Notes: a model not told the origin generated them from the letters alone. DNA of 64,000 nt from Pyxicephalus adspersus (GCF_032062135.1 NC_092859.1:38747479-38811478), one strand, 5' to 3'. Counted from the first letter of the stretch, positions 1-10,558 are shown. Numbers and translations are program-made.

Positions 1-285
1 AATCCTGTTTCCAGGAGTCCGGATCATCTGTCTGCTCCGACTGACCACCTATGGTAACTTTAGTAACCCCTAGCATTATCCTGCAACAAGATATTTTGGG
101 GCATTCTTTGGGCATCTTGTTATAAGCTCAGCCTTATGTTATGACAGGGCTAATTTTAGATTTGGGAGTGTTCCTATGTAACATAAGACCCCAGCTCATA
201 TTCCTATTGGGTCTGGAGTCGTTTGGTGTTTGTCCTCACAAGTTGGTACGGGCATCCTGCAACCTTGTCCCCCATGCTAGAGGTT

Positions 286-770
286 GGACTAAGTCGTCAC
301 CCTTTAAGTCCAAGTCGAGTCCCAAGTCCAGTCTCAAGTCGCCAAGAATTCTTCCAAGTCAAGTCACTTCATTTATCATCTCCTTTGCAAGGCCTACTTA
401 GTGAGGCTTCTGTAACACCACCTTCCTCCACGCCCCTTCAGCTGTCCGAGGAGAAAGCCGTGGACTTAGAATGCAAGGAAGGCAGTTTTACAGAAGACTC
501 CCCACCTTCCTTCCTGCCTTCCTTGCATTCTAAATCCACTAAGTTTGGCTTTCTTCTCTGACAGCTGAACGGGACTGGGAGGAAGGCAGTGAGGCTTTTG
601 TAACACCGCCTTCCTCTCCATCCCATTCAGCTGTTCGCTAAGAAAGCCAGAAGTGGAGCTGCAAGTCACTGGGCAAAACCCCGAAGTCGAGTTGCAAGTC
701 GTTCATTAGGTGACTTAATTCTGACTTGAGTCCAAATCACATGACTCGAGTTCCAACTCTGCCCTACGCT
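286..770. mobile_element. AAGTC-rich foldback MITE
   Basis: The two ends are built from repeated AAGTC/GAGTC words in opposite orientation. The middle (about 440-640) contains inverted copies of a segment with a run of GGAAGG and CCTTCC words, so the whole can fold. This resembles non-autonomous DNA transposons with subterminal repeats. No transposase is encoded. Short open frames on both strands here are by-products of the palindrome. The superfamily is not assigned. Confidence 0.55.
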
Positions 771-819
771 AGGAAGAACTTTACCGGAATTTCTGGATAG
801 GAAGCATAGAAATAGTAAA

Positions 820-857
<38 letters not shown>

Positions 858-1767
858 CACACCTAGTTCATCTGTGCATTATTCTTTACAAGATATTCGT
901 TGAGATGACGTTTAAAATGCATGGAACTGCAATGGAATGAAACTTACTTTTACATATACTTTTTTATTTTGAGAGAATGTCCTTAGTAAAAAAACATGAA
1001 GAAACCACAAGTTTTCTAAAATGACAAATGCCAAAAAATTATATGTATCAGTTCTTATTATAGTTGATAAACAAGATTAAAATGGGGCTCAAAGAAAGTG
1101 ACATCAGAATTGCCCAATGTTTGGTTCTTAGATTTTTGTTTTGGAGCTTTTAGGTGTGTGTTTTGGGTAAAAACCCAGTTGGAGGTACCTTGACTTGCAA
1201 ATTAGAGCTTTCTGACTATGTTTCTAACTTTCTGACTAGTATGTTTCACTTTTGATAATCTTGATATTTCATCATTTCCCTTACAGACTGGCAAAGCAGT
1301 CCTAAAAAATAAGGCTGTCTACTCCAAATTTTACAGTAGTTACAGCGTCCTTTTCTTTCAAAGCTTCATTTTTTCCATCTGTAGATCTTGAGCTGATGTG
1401 TTAAAAAAAAAAAAAAAAAAATATTTTGTTACATTTGTCCAGTGAAAATTCTCCCAGAAATTTTGTGGCCTGTCAATTTGCATTTTAGCTGACTTTTTCT
1501 TTAAGTCCTCGTTTCTTATGCCACTGTTCCAACTGTTACTTTAAAGCAACATGCAGTTCTTTTGACCTTTTTTGAAAGTTGAAGTTGGCCCTTTTTTTTT
1601 TTTTTTTTTCTCCATTCCCCCATTGTGGAGTTATTTTTTCTTGTGGAAGCTGTGGAAGTTTAGGTCCAGTCCCTTTGACTTTAAACCTAACATTTATAAC
1701 TGTTGTCACAAGAACATCAAGCTATTTAGAGATGGTCTTATAACCTTTTCCTTTACCATGCTGATCC
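771..1767. other. Non-coding stretch, no gene seen
   Basis: AT-rich sequence with a ~40-nt poly-T at 814-853, poly-A near 1402-1421 and poly-T near 1591-1609. The part around 880-1100 aligns loosely with 21760-21900 of segment 2. I see no exon or conserved coding frame. Confidence 0.6.
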
Positions 1768-2150
1768 TCTTTATTATTAATAAAAATAATAATTGCTAGC
1801 TGGCATCATGACCTGAATGGCGTGTTAGGAATTCCACCCCAAGTTGTGGTTTTCCAGAAAATGGCAGGCAACATGACAGCAGGCAAATAGGATTTTTGCG
1901 TGTTGGACAGCGCCCAGAGGGCAGCATAAACATTAGGACATTGAGAAAGGCCACTAGCAACAGACTCTGCTGTCAAAACAGCAGAAGAATGCTTTGTTAT
2001 TTAATGTACGCACCCCTATTATTTTACATAGCTGCATAATTTGTTTACGCTATATAAATCCTGTTTATTAATAATGATAATAATAATAATAATTGCCAGC
2101 TGGCATCATGACCTGGATGACATATGTTAGGAATGACACATATAAAGTTG
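1768..2150. repeat. Direct duplication with TAA-rich lead
   Basis: A block starting with TAA/AAT triplets followed by GCTGGCATCATGACCTG occurs at about 1775-1845 and again at about 2075-2150, roughly 305 bp apart. Just before the second copy is the word GCTATATAAATCCTGTTTAT, which recurs at 31101-31120 and seems to be the tail of a common SINE/MITE-like frog repeat. No coding frame was found. Confidence 0.5.
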
Positions 2151-2730
2151 TGGACAAGTAGTGCAGTGACATTAGGCAAAAGGATGGAGGACCAGAGACG
2201 GAGCGTGGGTCAGCGAGAGCAGTAGCAGTGTGTGGCGTCTGGTCAGCTATCGCCAGGGAGACCGCATTGGTAGGAGTCATGGAGAGCTGGGTGTAGTGCA
2301 TCGTCAATGCCACCCAGAAGTGTACAATTTTAGTGAACGGAGTACTGACAGGGGGCAGCAAGAGGAGGCTTTGGGCCCTGAGACGGAGTGGGGGTTACCG
2401 CTTTGGTAACTGGCATCTTGAGCTGGGTGTAGTGCATCGTCAATGCCACCCAGAAGTGTATGGAGTACTGACAGGCAACAGCAGGAGGAGGAGGCAGAGA
2501 GCCCTAAGACAAAGCGTGGGCCGCATTGGTAACTGGCACCTAGAGCTGGGTGTAGTGCTTCGACAATGCCAGCCACCCAGAAGTGTGTAAAACAATTTAG
2601 TGAATGGGGTACTGACAGGAGGCCGCAACATTAAGAGGAGGCGAGCCCTGAGAAGGAGTGGGGACCACATCTGTAACTGGCATTTAGAGCTGGGTGTAGT
2701 CCATCCTCAGAAATTTAACTGTACCAAACG
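2150..2730. repeat. Minisatellite, ~125-145-bp units
   Basis: The word GAGCTGGGTGTAGT recurs at about 2284, 2419, 2543 and 2687. Each occurrence is followed by a similar block containing CACCCAGAAGTGT, TACTGACAGG and CCTGAGA. Period length varies from about 124 to 144 bp and the units carry indels, so the array is old. Several overlapping open frames on both strands follow from the repeat and are not considered genes. Confidence 0.75.
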
Positions 2731-2790
2731 GTCTTCTTTGGTAAATAGGAACAGTATCAAACACTAAAATATCAGTATTGGGGCTCCCCG

Positions 2791-4330
2791 ATGTTTTCTG
2801 GTGAACGTTTTCTGACCTGTATTATTGGGAAGAATATCACAATTACAACCATTAATGGAAGATTCCAAGGAGTTTTACTTGGTGCAGATCACACTGTTCT
2901 CCTGAATAAAGTCAAGAATTTGAAGACTGGTGAAGCTGTGCGAAGATCAAGGCTGTTTTTTGGGCAAAATGTTCTAAATGTGGAACCAGTACAAGACTCA
3001 AGAGGCCAAGAGGTTGAAAGAGAGACAATAAAAGAAAGATTCTGCATCTCCAGACATCTTCACCATGGGACCAGAGGTCTTTAAAAATGGTCTCCAAGTG
3101 GTGCTTGAAGACTAAGGCATCCTAAAAGTCACCCATGACTGTCGTTGGCTAGGAGATATTTTGTCCCACCAATATGGTGTGTTTTTGAATAATGCTTTTG
3201 ATACACAGGTGGGTGATGTGTACTTGTTTTCCATGGATTCTGGTGGTTTTCTTCCTCATCGAACATCTACTGTGAAGGAATGAAAGGAAGAGAACTACTG
3301 TGAAGGAACTTAAAAGGAAGAGAACTACCGTGTTTCCCCGAAAATAAGACCTACCCCGAAAGTAAGACCTAGCACTATTTTCTAAACCTGCCCTAATATA
3401 AGACCTACCCCGAAAGTAAGACCTAGCACTATTTTCTAAACCTGCCCTAATATAAGACCTACCCCGAAAATAAGACCTAGTGTAAATCTGTCCAGTTCAG
3501 AAAAAAAACCCACCCAAAGCTGTAATTCAGCCTAAAAAATCTAAAGCTTAATACCCCCATCTAAAATTTAAAATCCTAATCTAAAGCTTAATAATCCGCA
3601 CGCAAGCCCTAGCGCCCGCCCCCCCCCGTCCCCCCTTAACAGCCAGCCCACCCCTGCTCAAGATCCCCCTTAACTACATACAGCAGGTCAGAGGAGAAAA
3701 AGAAAAGAAAAGAAAAGCATACATAAATTAAAAACCGGAGGACAGTACTCACCGAGTCGTGTTCTTTCCCTGTGAAGGCAGCGGGACACTGAAAGAAAGC
3801 ATGCGGAAGTGCACACTCCGGAGCCGCACAAGCCGATGCTTTCTTTCTAGTTCCGGCTCCTGTCACAGGCGGAGTGATACTACATGCACTTCGCCTGTCA
3901 GAAGCCAGAACTCGGGCTCGCGTCTTCCGAAAGGTAAGTTTTTTTATTTTTAAGACCTACCCCGAAAATAAGACCTAGTGTGTTTTTAGGAGCCAAAAAA
4001 AAAATATAAGACAGTGTCTTATTTTCGGGGAAACACGGTACTCTAACAATGATACAGTTGTATGTCTGCTTAAATACTTCAGAAAGTCCTGGCTAGAGTT
4101 TATTTGTTTGTTTTATTAATACATTTATATGTGGGGAAAATTAAGCACAGAACAACTCAATGTGCCTCTACTCTATTTTTGGGTTTCAGCATAGTCTGGT
4201 AAAATGTATCATTGTAAAAATTATAGCTACTTTAGTTTGTTCAATACAACTGTTTCAAATATTGAGCATTTTGTACAATACTGTACATTTGTCCATTTCC
4301 AAATAAATTGCTAATGTAGGTTAAAAAAAA
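2791..4330 (+). pseudogene. exd1-like: EXD1-like processed retrocopy (broken)
   Basis: The open part at 2791-3084 encodes an Sm-like N-terminal domain (motifs TTINGRFQGVLL, KVKNLKTGEAV, LFFGQNVLNVEP) like that of EXD1, a 3'-5' exonuclease-domain protein linked to the piRNA pathway in mammals. In another frame it runs on at about 3065-3283 into exonuclease-domain sequence (FKNGLQVVLED, stop, GILKVTHDCRWL, LSHQYGVFLNNAFDTQVGD, VYLFSMDSGGFLPH). The region normally between these parts is missing, and there is no intron between them. After a nested transposon (3327-4039) a 3'UTR-like tail continues to AATAAA at 4302-4307 and an A-run at 4323-4330. The frameshift, stop and poly-A tail indicate a retropseudogene. 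The family assignment rests on remembered motifs. Confidence 0.72.
3327..4039. mobile_element. Non-autonomous DNA transposon, ACCGTGTTTCCCCG TIRs
   Basis: The left end reads ACCGTGTTTCCCCGAAAATA and the right end is its reverse complement, giving TIRs longer than 20 bp. The flanks both read ACT (3324-3326 and 4040-4042), suggesting a 3-bp target duplication; a TA duplication with shorter TIRs is equally possible. Internally, a ~55-bp block containing CTACCCCGAAAGTAAGACC is duplicated. There is no transposase. It interrupts the 3' part of the EXD1-like retrocopy and so is younger. Superfamily not assigned. Confidence 0.75.
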
Positions 4331-5094
4331 TCTGTATTTTAAGGTAGGCCAGAAATTTCACTGTACCAAAGGTCTTCTTTGGTAAATAGGAACAGGTATC
4401 AAACACTGAAATATCTGTATTTTTTTTAATAGTAGGACAGATTTTTTTTCTGTACCAAATGGCCTTCTTTGGTAAATAGCAAGAGGTATCAAGAACTGAA
4501 ATATCTGTATTTTTTAAGAGTAGGACAGAAATGTTTTTGGCATTTGTGGTAAATAGCAAGAGGTATCAAAAACTGAATTATCTGTATTTGTTTTGGGAGT
4601 AGGACAGATTTTTTTCTGTAGCAAATTTGCTTTTTGGTAAATAGCAAGAGGTATCACACTGAAATATCTGTATTGTTTTTACAATAGGACAGAAATTTTT
4701 CTTCAGCAAAATGTATTTTTTTGGTACATAGCAAGAACTATCAGACTGAAATATCTGTATTTTTTTGACAGTAATACAGATATTTTTCTGGCTTTTTGGC
4801 TAGATAGCAGGAGGTATCAGACTGAGATAGCAAGAGGTATCAGACTGAAATATCTGTACTTTTTGGAGAGTAGGACAGAAATGTTTCTGTCTTTTTTTAC
4901 TAGATAGTAAGAGGTAGCATCAAAAACTGCACAATCTGTATAGTTCCAAATATACAGAGGGCTCCTAACCTGTCCCTGTCACAATCCATGTCTCCCCCTG
5001 CTTCCTTCCTTCACACAGAACACAAGATGGAGTGATTAACCCCTCCTTCCTTCCCTGTATATATATGCCTGTGCTCACATCTCTCCTGATTGGG

Positions 5095-5325
5095 CTGCTG
5101 GGCCTTGCTGTGCATCCTGGGAGCAAATTATTCGCTCCCAGCCACGCCATTCTCTGGAAATAGTCGCCGTTCCCGCCCCCTGAATTTTCCCTTGTTTGTT
5201 CGTCGAGAACACGACCTCATGGTGTATTACAAGGCTGTTCTCACTTAAATGTTCGGTAAGCGAAAAAGGCCCGATTCGCCACGAAATCAAAGTTACAAAT
5301 CTCGCTCGCTCATCCCTACTTACAC
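5095..5325. mobile_element. MITE-like fragment (GTAAGCGAAAAA family)
   Basis: The right part has words such as TGTTCGGTAAGCGAAAAA and CTCGCTCGCTCATCCCTACT, which correspond to TTTGGTAAGTGAGAACGG and TTGCTCGCTTATCCCTA at about 51098-51163. This marks an interspersed family with at least two members here. No coding capacity and no intact TIR pair identified. Confidence 0.4.
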
Positions 5326-5522
5326 TGATACCACACAATTTCGGCTTATTTTTGTAGAATAAGCATTACTTTTATTTTTTTCACACTTGCTTTTTTTTAT
5401 ATATGCATGACTTTTGATATGACATTAGGTAAACTGGACAGTAGTTTAATGAGCTGTAAAAGAACCAACACGTTTGTATATGGAGAGGTGATTAGTCATT
5501 AAAAAGGACAATGTATCAAATA

Positions 5523-5528
5523 TTTATT
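5523..5528 (-). promoter_or_regulatory. Candidate poly(A) signal, copy 1 unit
   Basis: TTTATT on the plus strand (AATAAA on minus) lies in a block, TTATTTTCAAGAT, that is conserved in all three tandem units. It lies about 3 kb downstream of the copy 1 stop codon. Its conservation across units makes it a reasonable 3' end signal, but long AT-rich sequence also supplies AATAAA by chance. Confidence 0.35.
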
Positions 5529-5791
5529 TTCAAGATGAAATAAAGTGCACTACATTACAGTTAATCCTATACCATTCGTTATATTGTACCATATATAACA
5601 AAGAAATTTTACAGTTAGTAAAAAAATAACATTTTTTTTTAAAAATATAGGACTGAGTTTGCTATATTTTCATGTTCATAAACCTTTACTTTGCATGACT
5701 AAAGATTTTTCTTTTTGCTTTGTTACTTCCAGCTAATGTGACTCTTAAAATAGATGTAAACTGTATTGCTGTAGCTTAAAAAAAGAGTCCT

Positions 5792-6020
5792 TTAACCCCC
5801 CTAGCGGTCTTATTCTGGTCGTAATTCCATGCAAAAAGCAGTACAATTTTTATGGAAACATGGAAATTTATTTTACATTGTAGACCTATAATTCTTAGGC
5901 ATAACTCACTGACACTTGTAATAGTTAATACATTTAATAATAAACTTAAAAAAAACTGTAAAAAAAATAAATAAATAAAATGTTTAATGTAATAACTGTA
6001 CAGCAGCATATATATTATAA

Positions 6021-6074
<54 letters not shown>

Positions 6075-6160
6075 AATCTTTCTTTGTATTGGATTCAATA
6101 CAGCTATTTTGTATTGAATCCATTACAAAACTTTTTGAATTTCCGACGTCACCGGGAGTC
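5792..6160. mobile_element. Half of a TTAA-flanked MITE
   Basis: It starts with TTAACCCCCCTAGCGG, followed by the family-typical block TCCATGCAAAAAGCAG, TACATTGTAGACC and AATTCTTAGGCATAACTCA. A (TA)n tract and then the palindromic core GTATTGGATTCAATAC (about 6089-6104) come next. The right half is absent; after about 6160 the sequence switches to a LINE fragment. Related members are at 37288-37853, 44777-45328 and 47684-49914. Confidence 0.65.
6018..6069. repeat. (TA)n microsatellite
   Basis: About 50 nt of TA dinucleotides inside the TTAA-type MITE. It is the kind of tract that expands within these elements. Confidence 0.9.
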
Positions 6161-6199
6161 CCTGTAGGACATCTCTGCACTTTGCAGCAGAACTGCAAA

Positions 6200-6755
6200 G
6201 AACTCCTCCGAGATATGCACAAACTATATTCCCACATGTTGGATGGTGGCTTCTATTTTCCTCCGGGAGCTCAGTTCTCTATTAAGAGGGGCAGGGATCC
6301 TTAAGAAGGGCAGGGATCTAAGACGGCCTGAATCTTATTGTCCAATATCCTTGATTAACCTGGATGCCAAGGTTCTATCGAAAACCATGGCAAACAGACT
6401 GGAAGACCTGCTGCCAGGGTTGATATCACCCTCACAGGTCGCTTTTGTCTGTGGTCGTTCTTCAGTTGCTAATATACGCAAAGTATTGATGGCCTTGGAA
6501 CATGCGAAGACACATCCGACCGATGATATTGCAATTGTTAACATTGATGCCAAGAAGGCATTCGTCAGTGTTAATGTTGAATGGCTCTTCTCGGTACTAA
6601 GTAAGATTGATTTATCTGGTCCCTATTTGTCACTTCTTCAGGCAATGTACACCTCACCGCAAGCCAGAGATCACACTCCAGGATTTCTATCCTCTAACAT
6701 ACCTGTGGAAAGGGGGGCCAGGCAAGGTTGCCCCTTTCCCCTTTATTATTTAGTG
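6200..6755 (+). pseudogene. Tx1-like L1 LINE reverse transcriptase fragment
   Basis: The frame 6243-6785 encodes L1-type RT blocks in order: RPESYCPISLINLDAKVLSK, ANRLEDLLPGLISPSQVAFV, IVNIDAKKAF and GARQGCPFP. The fragment ends before the YxDD box, and the 5' side lacks the endonuclease. It abuts a truncated MITE on the left. It is a dead fragment. Confidence 0.8.
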
Positions 6756-6799
6756 TGGCTATTGGGCCATTGGTATGATACCTGAAAGCATCTTACACA

Positions 6800-7350
6800 T
6801 ACAGAATACATGTCACAGCTCCTCTAGGGCTGCGGGAGTGATCAGGGGAGCAGAGCTGTCAGCATAGTAAAGCTCCGCTGATTGCTCTGCTCCCTGATTG
6901 GCTGAGGAAAGGGAAACCCTGATGATGCTTGAGCTGTCATCAGGGTTTCCTATTTTTCAGCCAATCACAGAGCAGTAGAGGAAATGAATGGAGATAATAT
7001 CTCCATTCAACCTCTATGGCCCTTGCATTGCCTGCGGTTACGGTTGCGGAAGGCACCTGCTTTCAATTAGCTGTGCCCGCAAAGCTCCCACGGTCCAGGA
7101 ATCCCACGATTCATAATGTCATTGTCGGATAACCTGTAAAATATAAAAAAAAAACAAGTTAAAAAAAAAACACATACAAATAAATTTAGGAAAATTTTTT
7201 ATTTTTTTTAAACTTTTTTTTTTTTTTCACGAATTTTTGCTGTCGAATCCCGAATTTTTGCTGTGTTTTTCGGGTCGGGTCTATCCGAATTCGAACAGCC
7301 AAATTTTGGGTCAAATATAAGGACAACCCGAATTCGAACATCAACACTAG
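6800..7350. mobile_element. MITE with internal foldback
   Basis: 6880-7010 contains inverted repeats such as GGGAAACCCTGATGATG facing CATCAGGGTTTCC, and GGAGATAATATCTCC. The right end (about 7225-7350) has CGGGTCGGGTCTATCCGAAT and ends CGAACATCAACACTAGT. The same right end occurs at 24375-24455, and a matching CTAGTGTTCGTCAAAT end is at 22952. No transposase. The left boundary is uncertain. Confidence 0.55.
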
Positions 7351-8535
7351 TTATTGGTGACCTGGGCCAACTCACTACCTCCAACATTTGACATAGTTAT
7401 CAACGCTATTAAAACTGTTTTTCGGGGAAATCATTGATGCAGAAACACAAGTTGACAAATTTATAACTAAATTTCTATCTCAATGGTACCCCTACATGCA
7501 ACATTCCTTTTGACCTACACAAATATTGGAGATCCTGAAACCATTTTACCAATCCACATGGTATATTCTCACCTTTGTACAGTAGTGCTTAAACTTTGGG
7601 CCAGAGTGCTGTGTATGTCAAATTTGTTCAGTTTTATCTAGTTAAAATTTTGGAAGTGTCTCCCCGTATAGACACTTTGTTATGTTCAGGATATATGTAA
7701 TATATTCTACTGCTTATATGATTGGTGTTAACCAAAGTTATACTAGACTTTTCTTTTTAGTAACCAAACCCCCCACCCACTCCCTTTCCCCATTCTTCTG
7801 TTATTTATGATTTAATGTCTTGATTTTGTTAACTTGTTTTCAATTTCCTTGTGATTTTGTAGGGGTGACATTCTTCCAACTGGCCAGCAATGTAAGAGGC
7901 ATTCTTCCCACTTGCCACCACACTATTGTACTATCATGTGTGGATAAAGTCAATATAGCATGGGTTCCCAAAGACCTAAAAGTTTTTTAAAGGGTTACCT
8001 CATGTTAAAAAGGTAATGAAAGGCTGCTCTAAAGAAACCCTTTGGTTCCACTGAACACTGCTTTATAGCAACTTTTAGCTGCAGTTTGGGATAAGTTCAT
8101 GAGATGTTGATGGACATACTGACTGTCACTTTAAACAAGCTGCTAGCAGACTTCAGTCTTGAGAAGAAGGTGGGTACCTATCATAAAAAAGTAACTTTGC
8201 AGATACTTGTAAAAGCTTCCTGTACACATGGGCCCAGGACTGGCTAAATACTGCCATTGGTAACATGAAAACACTAGTTGTCTGGCTATCACAGTAATTG
8301 TGCCAAAAAAGGGAGACTGACCCTGATTATTGTAAAAGACTTTCCAACTTCAGTGGTGGCACAGTCTGTGTCTTGGAAACCAGTAAAGCCAAAAGCATCA
8401 ATGTGGATGAATTATCTCTCTCATGTACATTTAAAATGTATTGATTGGGTATTTTTTTTAATAAAGTTACTAAATACTGAATTGAAATGGGAGGCATTCA
8501 ATTATCCTGATTTTCAATCTGATTTCTTCATAGGC
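7350..8535. other. 3' flank / probable 3'UTR side of copy 1, with old hAT-like fragment
   Basis: About 7855-8050 holds a degraded hAT-like repeat (words CTTGCCACCACACTATTGTACTA, split here as CTTGCCACCACAC and TATTGTACTA, and AGGGTTACCTCATGTTAAAAA) also found at 62800-62960 and in part at 22660-22900. About 8100-8480 aligns with 24460-24830 and 63000-63730. The repeat is in corresponding positions of all three units, so it predates the duplications. No open frame of note. Confidence 0.6.
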
Positions 8536-8668
8536 TCAGGAATGCTTTGAGTCAGAGGGATGAAACCCTGCAGTGAGATGTCTGTCATAGGCTTTGGTTT
8601 GCTTAAAATCCAGGTCTGTGCCGTGTAGCCAGGCAAGTATTCTGAATACACCATAACACTGGTTGGAC
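8536..8668 (-). pseudogene. faxdc2-like: Copy 1 exon 8 (C-terminal)
   Basis: Follows an acceptor ACTCAG. Encodes SNQCYGVFRILAWLHGTDLD then FKQTKAYDR, and ends in a shifted frame with HLTAGFHPSDSKHS and TGA at 8536-8538. Relative to copy 3 two nucleotides are missing after the AYDR codons, the same change as in copy 2. Intron 7 here is only 170 nt, because the 7.4-kb LINE of copy 2 is absent. Confidence 0.85.
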
Positions 8669-8838
8669 CTGAGTAAACATAATATACAATTGTTTATCAT
8701 GCCAAATGTAAAGTAAAAGTGCAGTGTGTAGCTGGGGTTTAACCCTTCACAAAAGCTAAAAGTAAAAACACCCCAAAATCCAGTAAATCTCTGCTGTTTT
8801 TCCAGCTCAGTGTTAATATAAACAGCTGCTTAACCTAC

Positions 8839-9005
8839 CTGAGGTGGTGGAAGTCATGACATTCTGAATATGGCAGGAAGGGAAGGTGGTAGCCACAGTG
8901 TGTAATAGTAGCAAATATCAGTGCAAGACAGAACCATAACATATTAGTTGCTAGATGAGGGCCCATCGGCATTGGTCCAGTCATGCCAGACAACATGATG
9001 CAAAT
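8839..9005 (-). pseudogene. faxdc2-like: Copy 1 exon 7 (third histidine motif)
   Basis: 167 nt, acceptor ATTACAG and donor GTAGGT. Encodes a membrane segment (MLWFCLALIFATIT), then HCGYHLPFLP and HDFHHL. It keeps the canonical HCGYH and two more residues before HDFHH than copy 2 does, so here copy 1 is closer to the family pattern than the intact copy 2. Confidence 0.85.
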
Positions 9006-10107
9006 CTGTAATTCAGAACAGGGAGATTATTCAATATATACTTTGGTACACAACAGCTTCTCAGATTTTCTGGGGCACAAATGCAGTAGAAGTATTTGCT
9101 TTCTGAAATGGTCCTAGAAATTGATAAGCAGCATTTTAGCATCCAAGCCTTGTCCTGGCTTCTACATTGTCCATTATTAGACAACCTCTGATCATTTTGC
9201 TATTAGAAAAAATCATTCATGATATATTTTATTTTAGGTTTTGGAGAGAGTGTAGATTGGTTAGAATCTTTATTAGTTTGTTTTAGTTTATGTTCAAAAA
9301 GTGTAAAAGGGGGAGATAGCAAAGCTGTGCTAACTGGTCCACAGATTCAGTTTCTGTGTTACAATAAAAGTCTTATCAAGAATTAAAAGTCACATTGTAG
9401 TGGGTATATCAATAAATCTTCATCAGGGATAAGGTTTATCAGTGAAAAACTCTTTTATCTTGGAATTTATTACATAAAACATAGAAGCTTATTCAGTTGA
9501 ATTGTTTAGTAGCTTAGACAATCCAAATGGGTGAGTTTCTAACAGGTAACTGGGGTTATGTTTTCACTACAGAACATTCATGCTCTGTGAGACTTCACTT
9601 AAGTCTCAGCATTGTAAATAAAAGTTTGTGAATTTTAATAAGTGCCATTTATAAAGAGATTTTCTTTTTCTTGAATGGTCACTGGTACTATTTCCAATAG
9701 AAAAACTATTTCCACGAAGAAAATGAATATATACAATGAAAAATTTTAGGCCCCTTGGCAGCTAAAAGATGAATTTTCTTTATCTTGCCTTTATTAAGTA
9801 ATTGTTTAAGTTGTGCCTAAATCACCTTTGAAATGCATGAAAGGGAACTGTTATTTGTAAAGAGATTCATCTACTGTCACTTGGTTGCTCATTAGAACAT
9901 GTACTTGCAGCAGTGCCTGATTTGTTATAAAGACAAAATCAAGAATTATAATGATCCATTGAAAATATATATATTTTTTAATTCATATAAACAATATCTA
10001 CCTTAGATTGTGAGCTTTACCTAAACTGGAGTGTGGCTGTTAAGCTTCAGATAAGTAAACAAAGACATATTGCCTCATATTGAAGGACCAGTTGTATGAT
10101 TACTCAC

Positions 10108-10211
10108 CCAAACAGTATATGGTTAATTCATTTCCACCATAGTAGCTGTGCAGCTTAACCCATTGGGCCTGCCAGAAGTCGTCTGATGCTCCAGAGAAAT
10201 GCTGAAGATGC
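10108..10211 (-). pseudogene. faxdc2-like: Copy 1 exon 3
   Basis: 104 nt, acceptor GTTTTAG and donor GTGAGT, same length and phases as copy 2 exon 3. Encodes HLQHFSGASDDFWQAQWVKL and HSYYGGNELTIYCLG. FWQAQW is a family-typical motif. The frame is open. Confidence 0.85.
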
Positions 10212-10343
10212 CTAAAACAGGGATAAAGTCCGGAAAAATATATAATGGGATAGCTTGGGTTCGGGATGTCAATATATGGTCAGTGAGACAAGTATTTAAT
10301 TACTGCAGCTACAATCATCTGAAATAATGAGTTGTTGCTTAGT

Positions 10344-10558
10344 TAGCAATTTGATAGTTGAACTGATAGTAGAAGAAAATTGTTTCCCAGACCCCCCAAA
10401 TCTGGGTCCAGTTCTTCCTGGAAAACTAGGGGTTCCAAGCCTACTCCAGCTTCTGATAAACATTTTTCTGCTAAGAAAATGCTTAGCCACTTTTCTAACT
10501 GGTCATCTTGTGTCCCAGATCTTTAAGTGAAGGTGTTGATGATTCAGGGAGTGATTCC
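10344..10558. other. Unassigned sequence before the LTR element
   Basis: Alignment to copy 2 (46890 region) ends at 10343. The following 215 nt have short open frames on both strands without a recognisable motif. They may be part of an unrecognised repeat or unique sequence left after rearrangement. Confidence 0.4.

Larger units (their letters stand above)
2711..4960. repeat. ~85-bp minisatellite interrupted by a retrocopy
   Basis: About seven tandem units at 4331-4960 share the pattern AGGACAGA, TTTTCTGTACCAAA, TTTGGTAAATAGCAAGAGG, TATCA, CTGAAATATCTGTATT. One further unit sits at about 2711-2780, immediately before the EXD1-like retrocopy. The simplest reading is that the retrocopy inserted into the array and split it. 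Units differ by substitutions and small indels. Confidence 0.75.
8536..10211 (-). pseudogene. faxdc2-like: FAXDC2-like copy 1, exons 3, 7 and 8 only
   Basis: Three exons with intact splice sites remain: 10108-10211 (exon 3), 8839-9005 (exon 7) and 8536-8668 (exon 8). Exons 4, 5 and 6 of the copy 2 gene, encoding two membrane segments and the HRLFH and HKQHH motifs, are absent between 9006 and 10107. Alignment to copy 2 jumps from the intron 6 side to the intron 3 side somewhere in 9440-9770. Exons 1 and 2 were not found to the right, where LTR and LINE sequence begins. The protein could not be a working di-iron hydroxylase, although the remaining exons have open frames. It might be transcribed. 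Confidence 0.8.
1..10343. repeat. Tandem segment 1 (3' flank and remnant of FAXDC2-like copy 1)
   Basis: Blocks of this stretch align by eye with about 21690-25030 and, for the right half, with 62190-63960. Examples are the opening bases against 21707 onward, the AATAAA-containing block near 5440-5600 against 22010-22190 and 62200-62340, and the block at 8100-8700 against 24460-25040 and 63000-63940. The segment also aligns with copy 2 around exon 3, and that alignment stops abruptly at 10343. Later insertions (retrocopy, LINE, MITEs) interrupt it. I infer an ancient tandem duplication. The left boundary lies outside the window. Confidence 0.75.

Noticed and set aside
2791..3084. A free-standing LSm protein gene
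   Set aside because: The frame continues (with shift and stop) into an EXD1-type exonuclease domain, and a poly-A tail follows, so an EXD1-like retrocopy explains it better.
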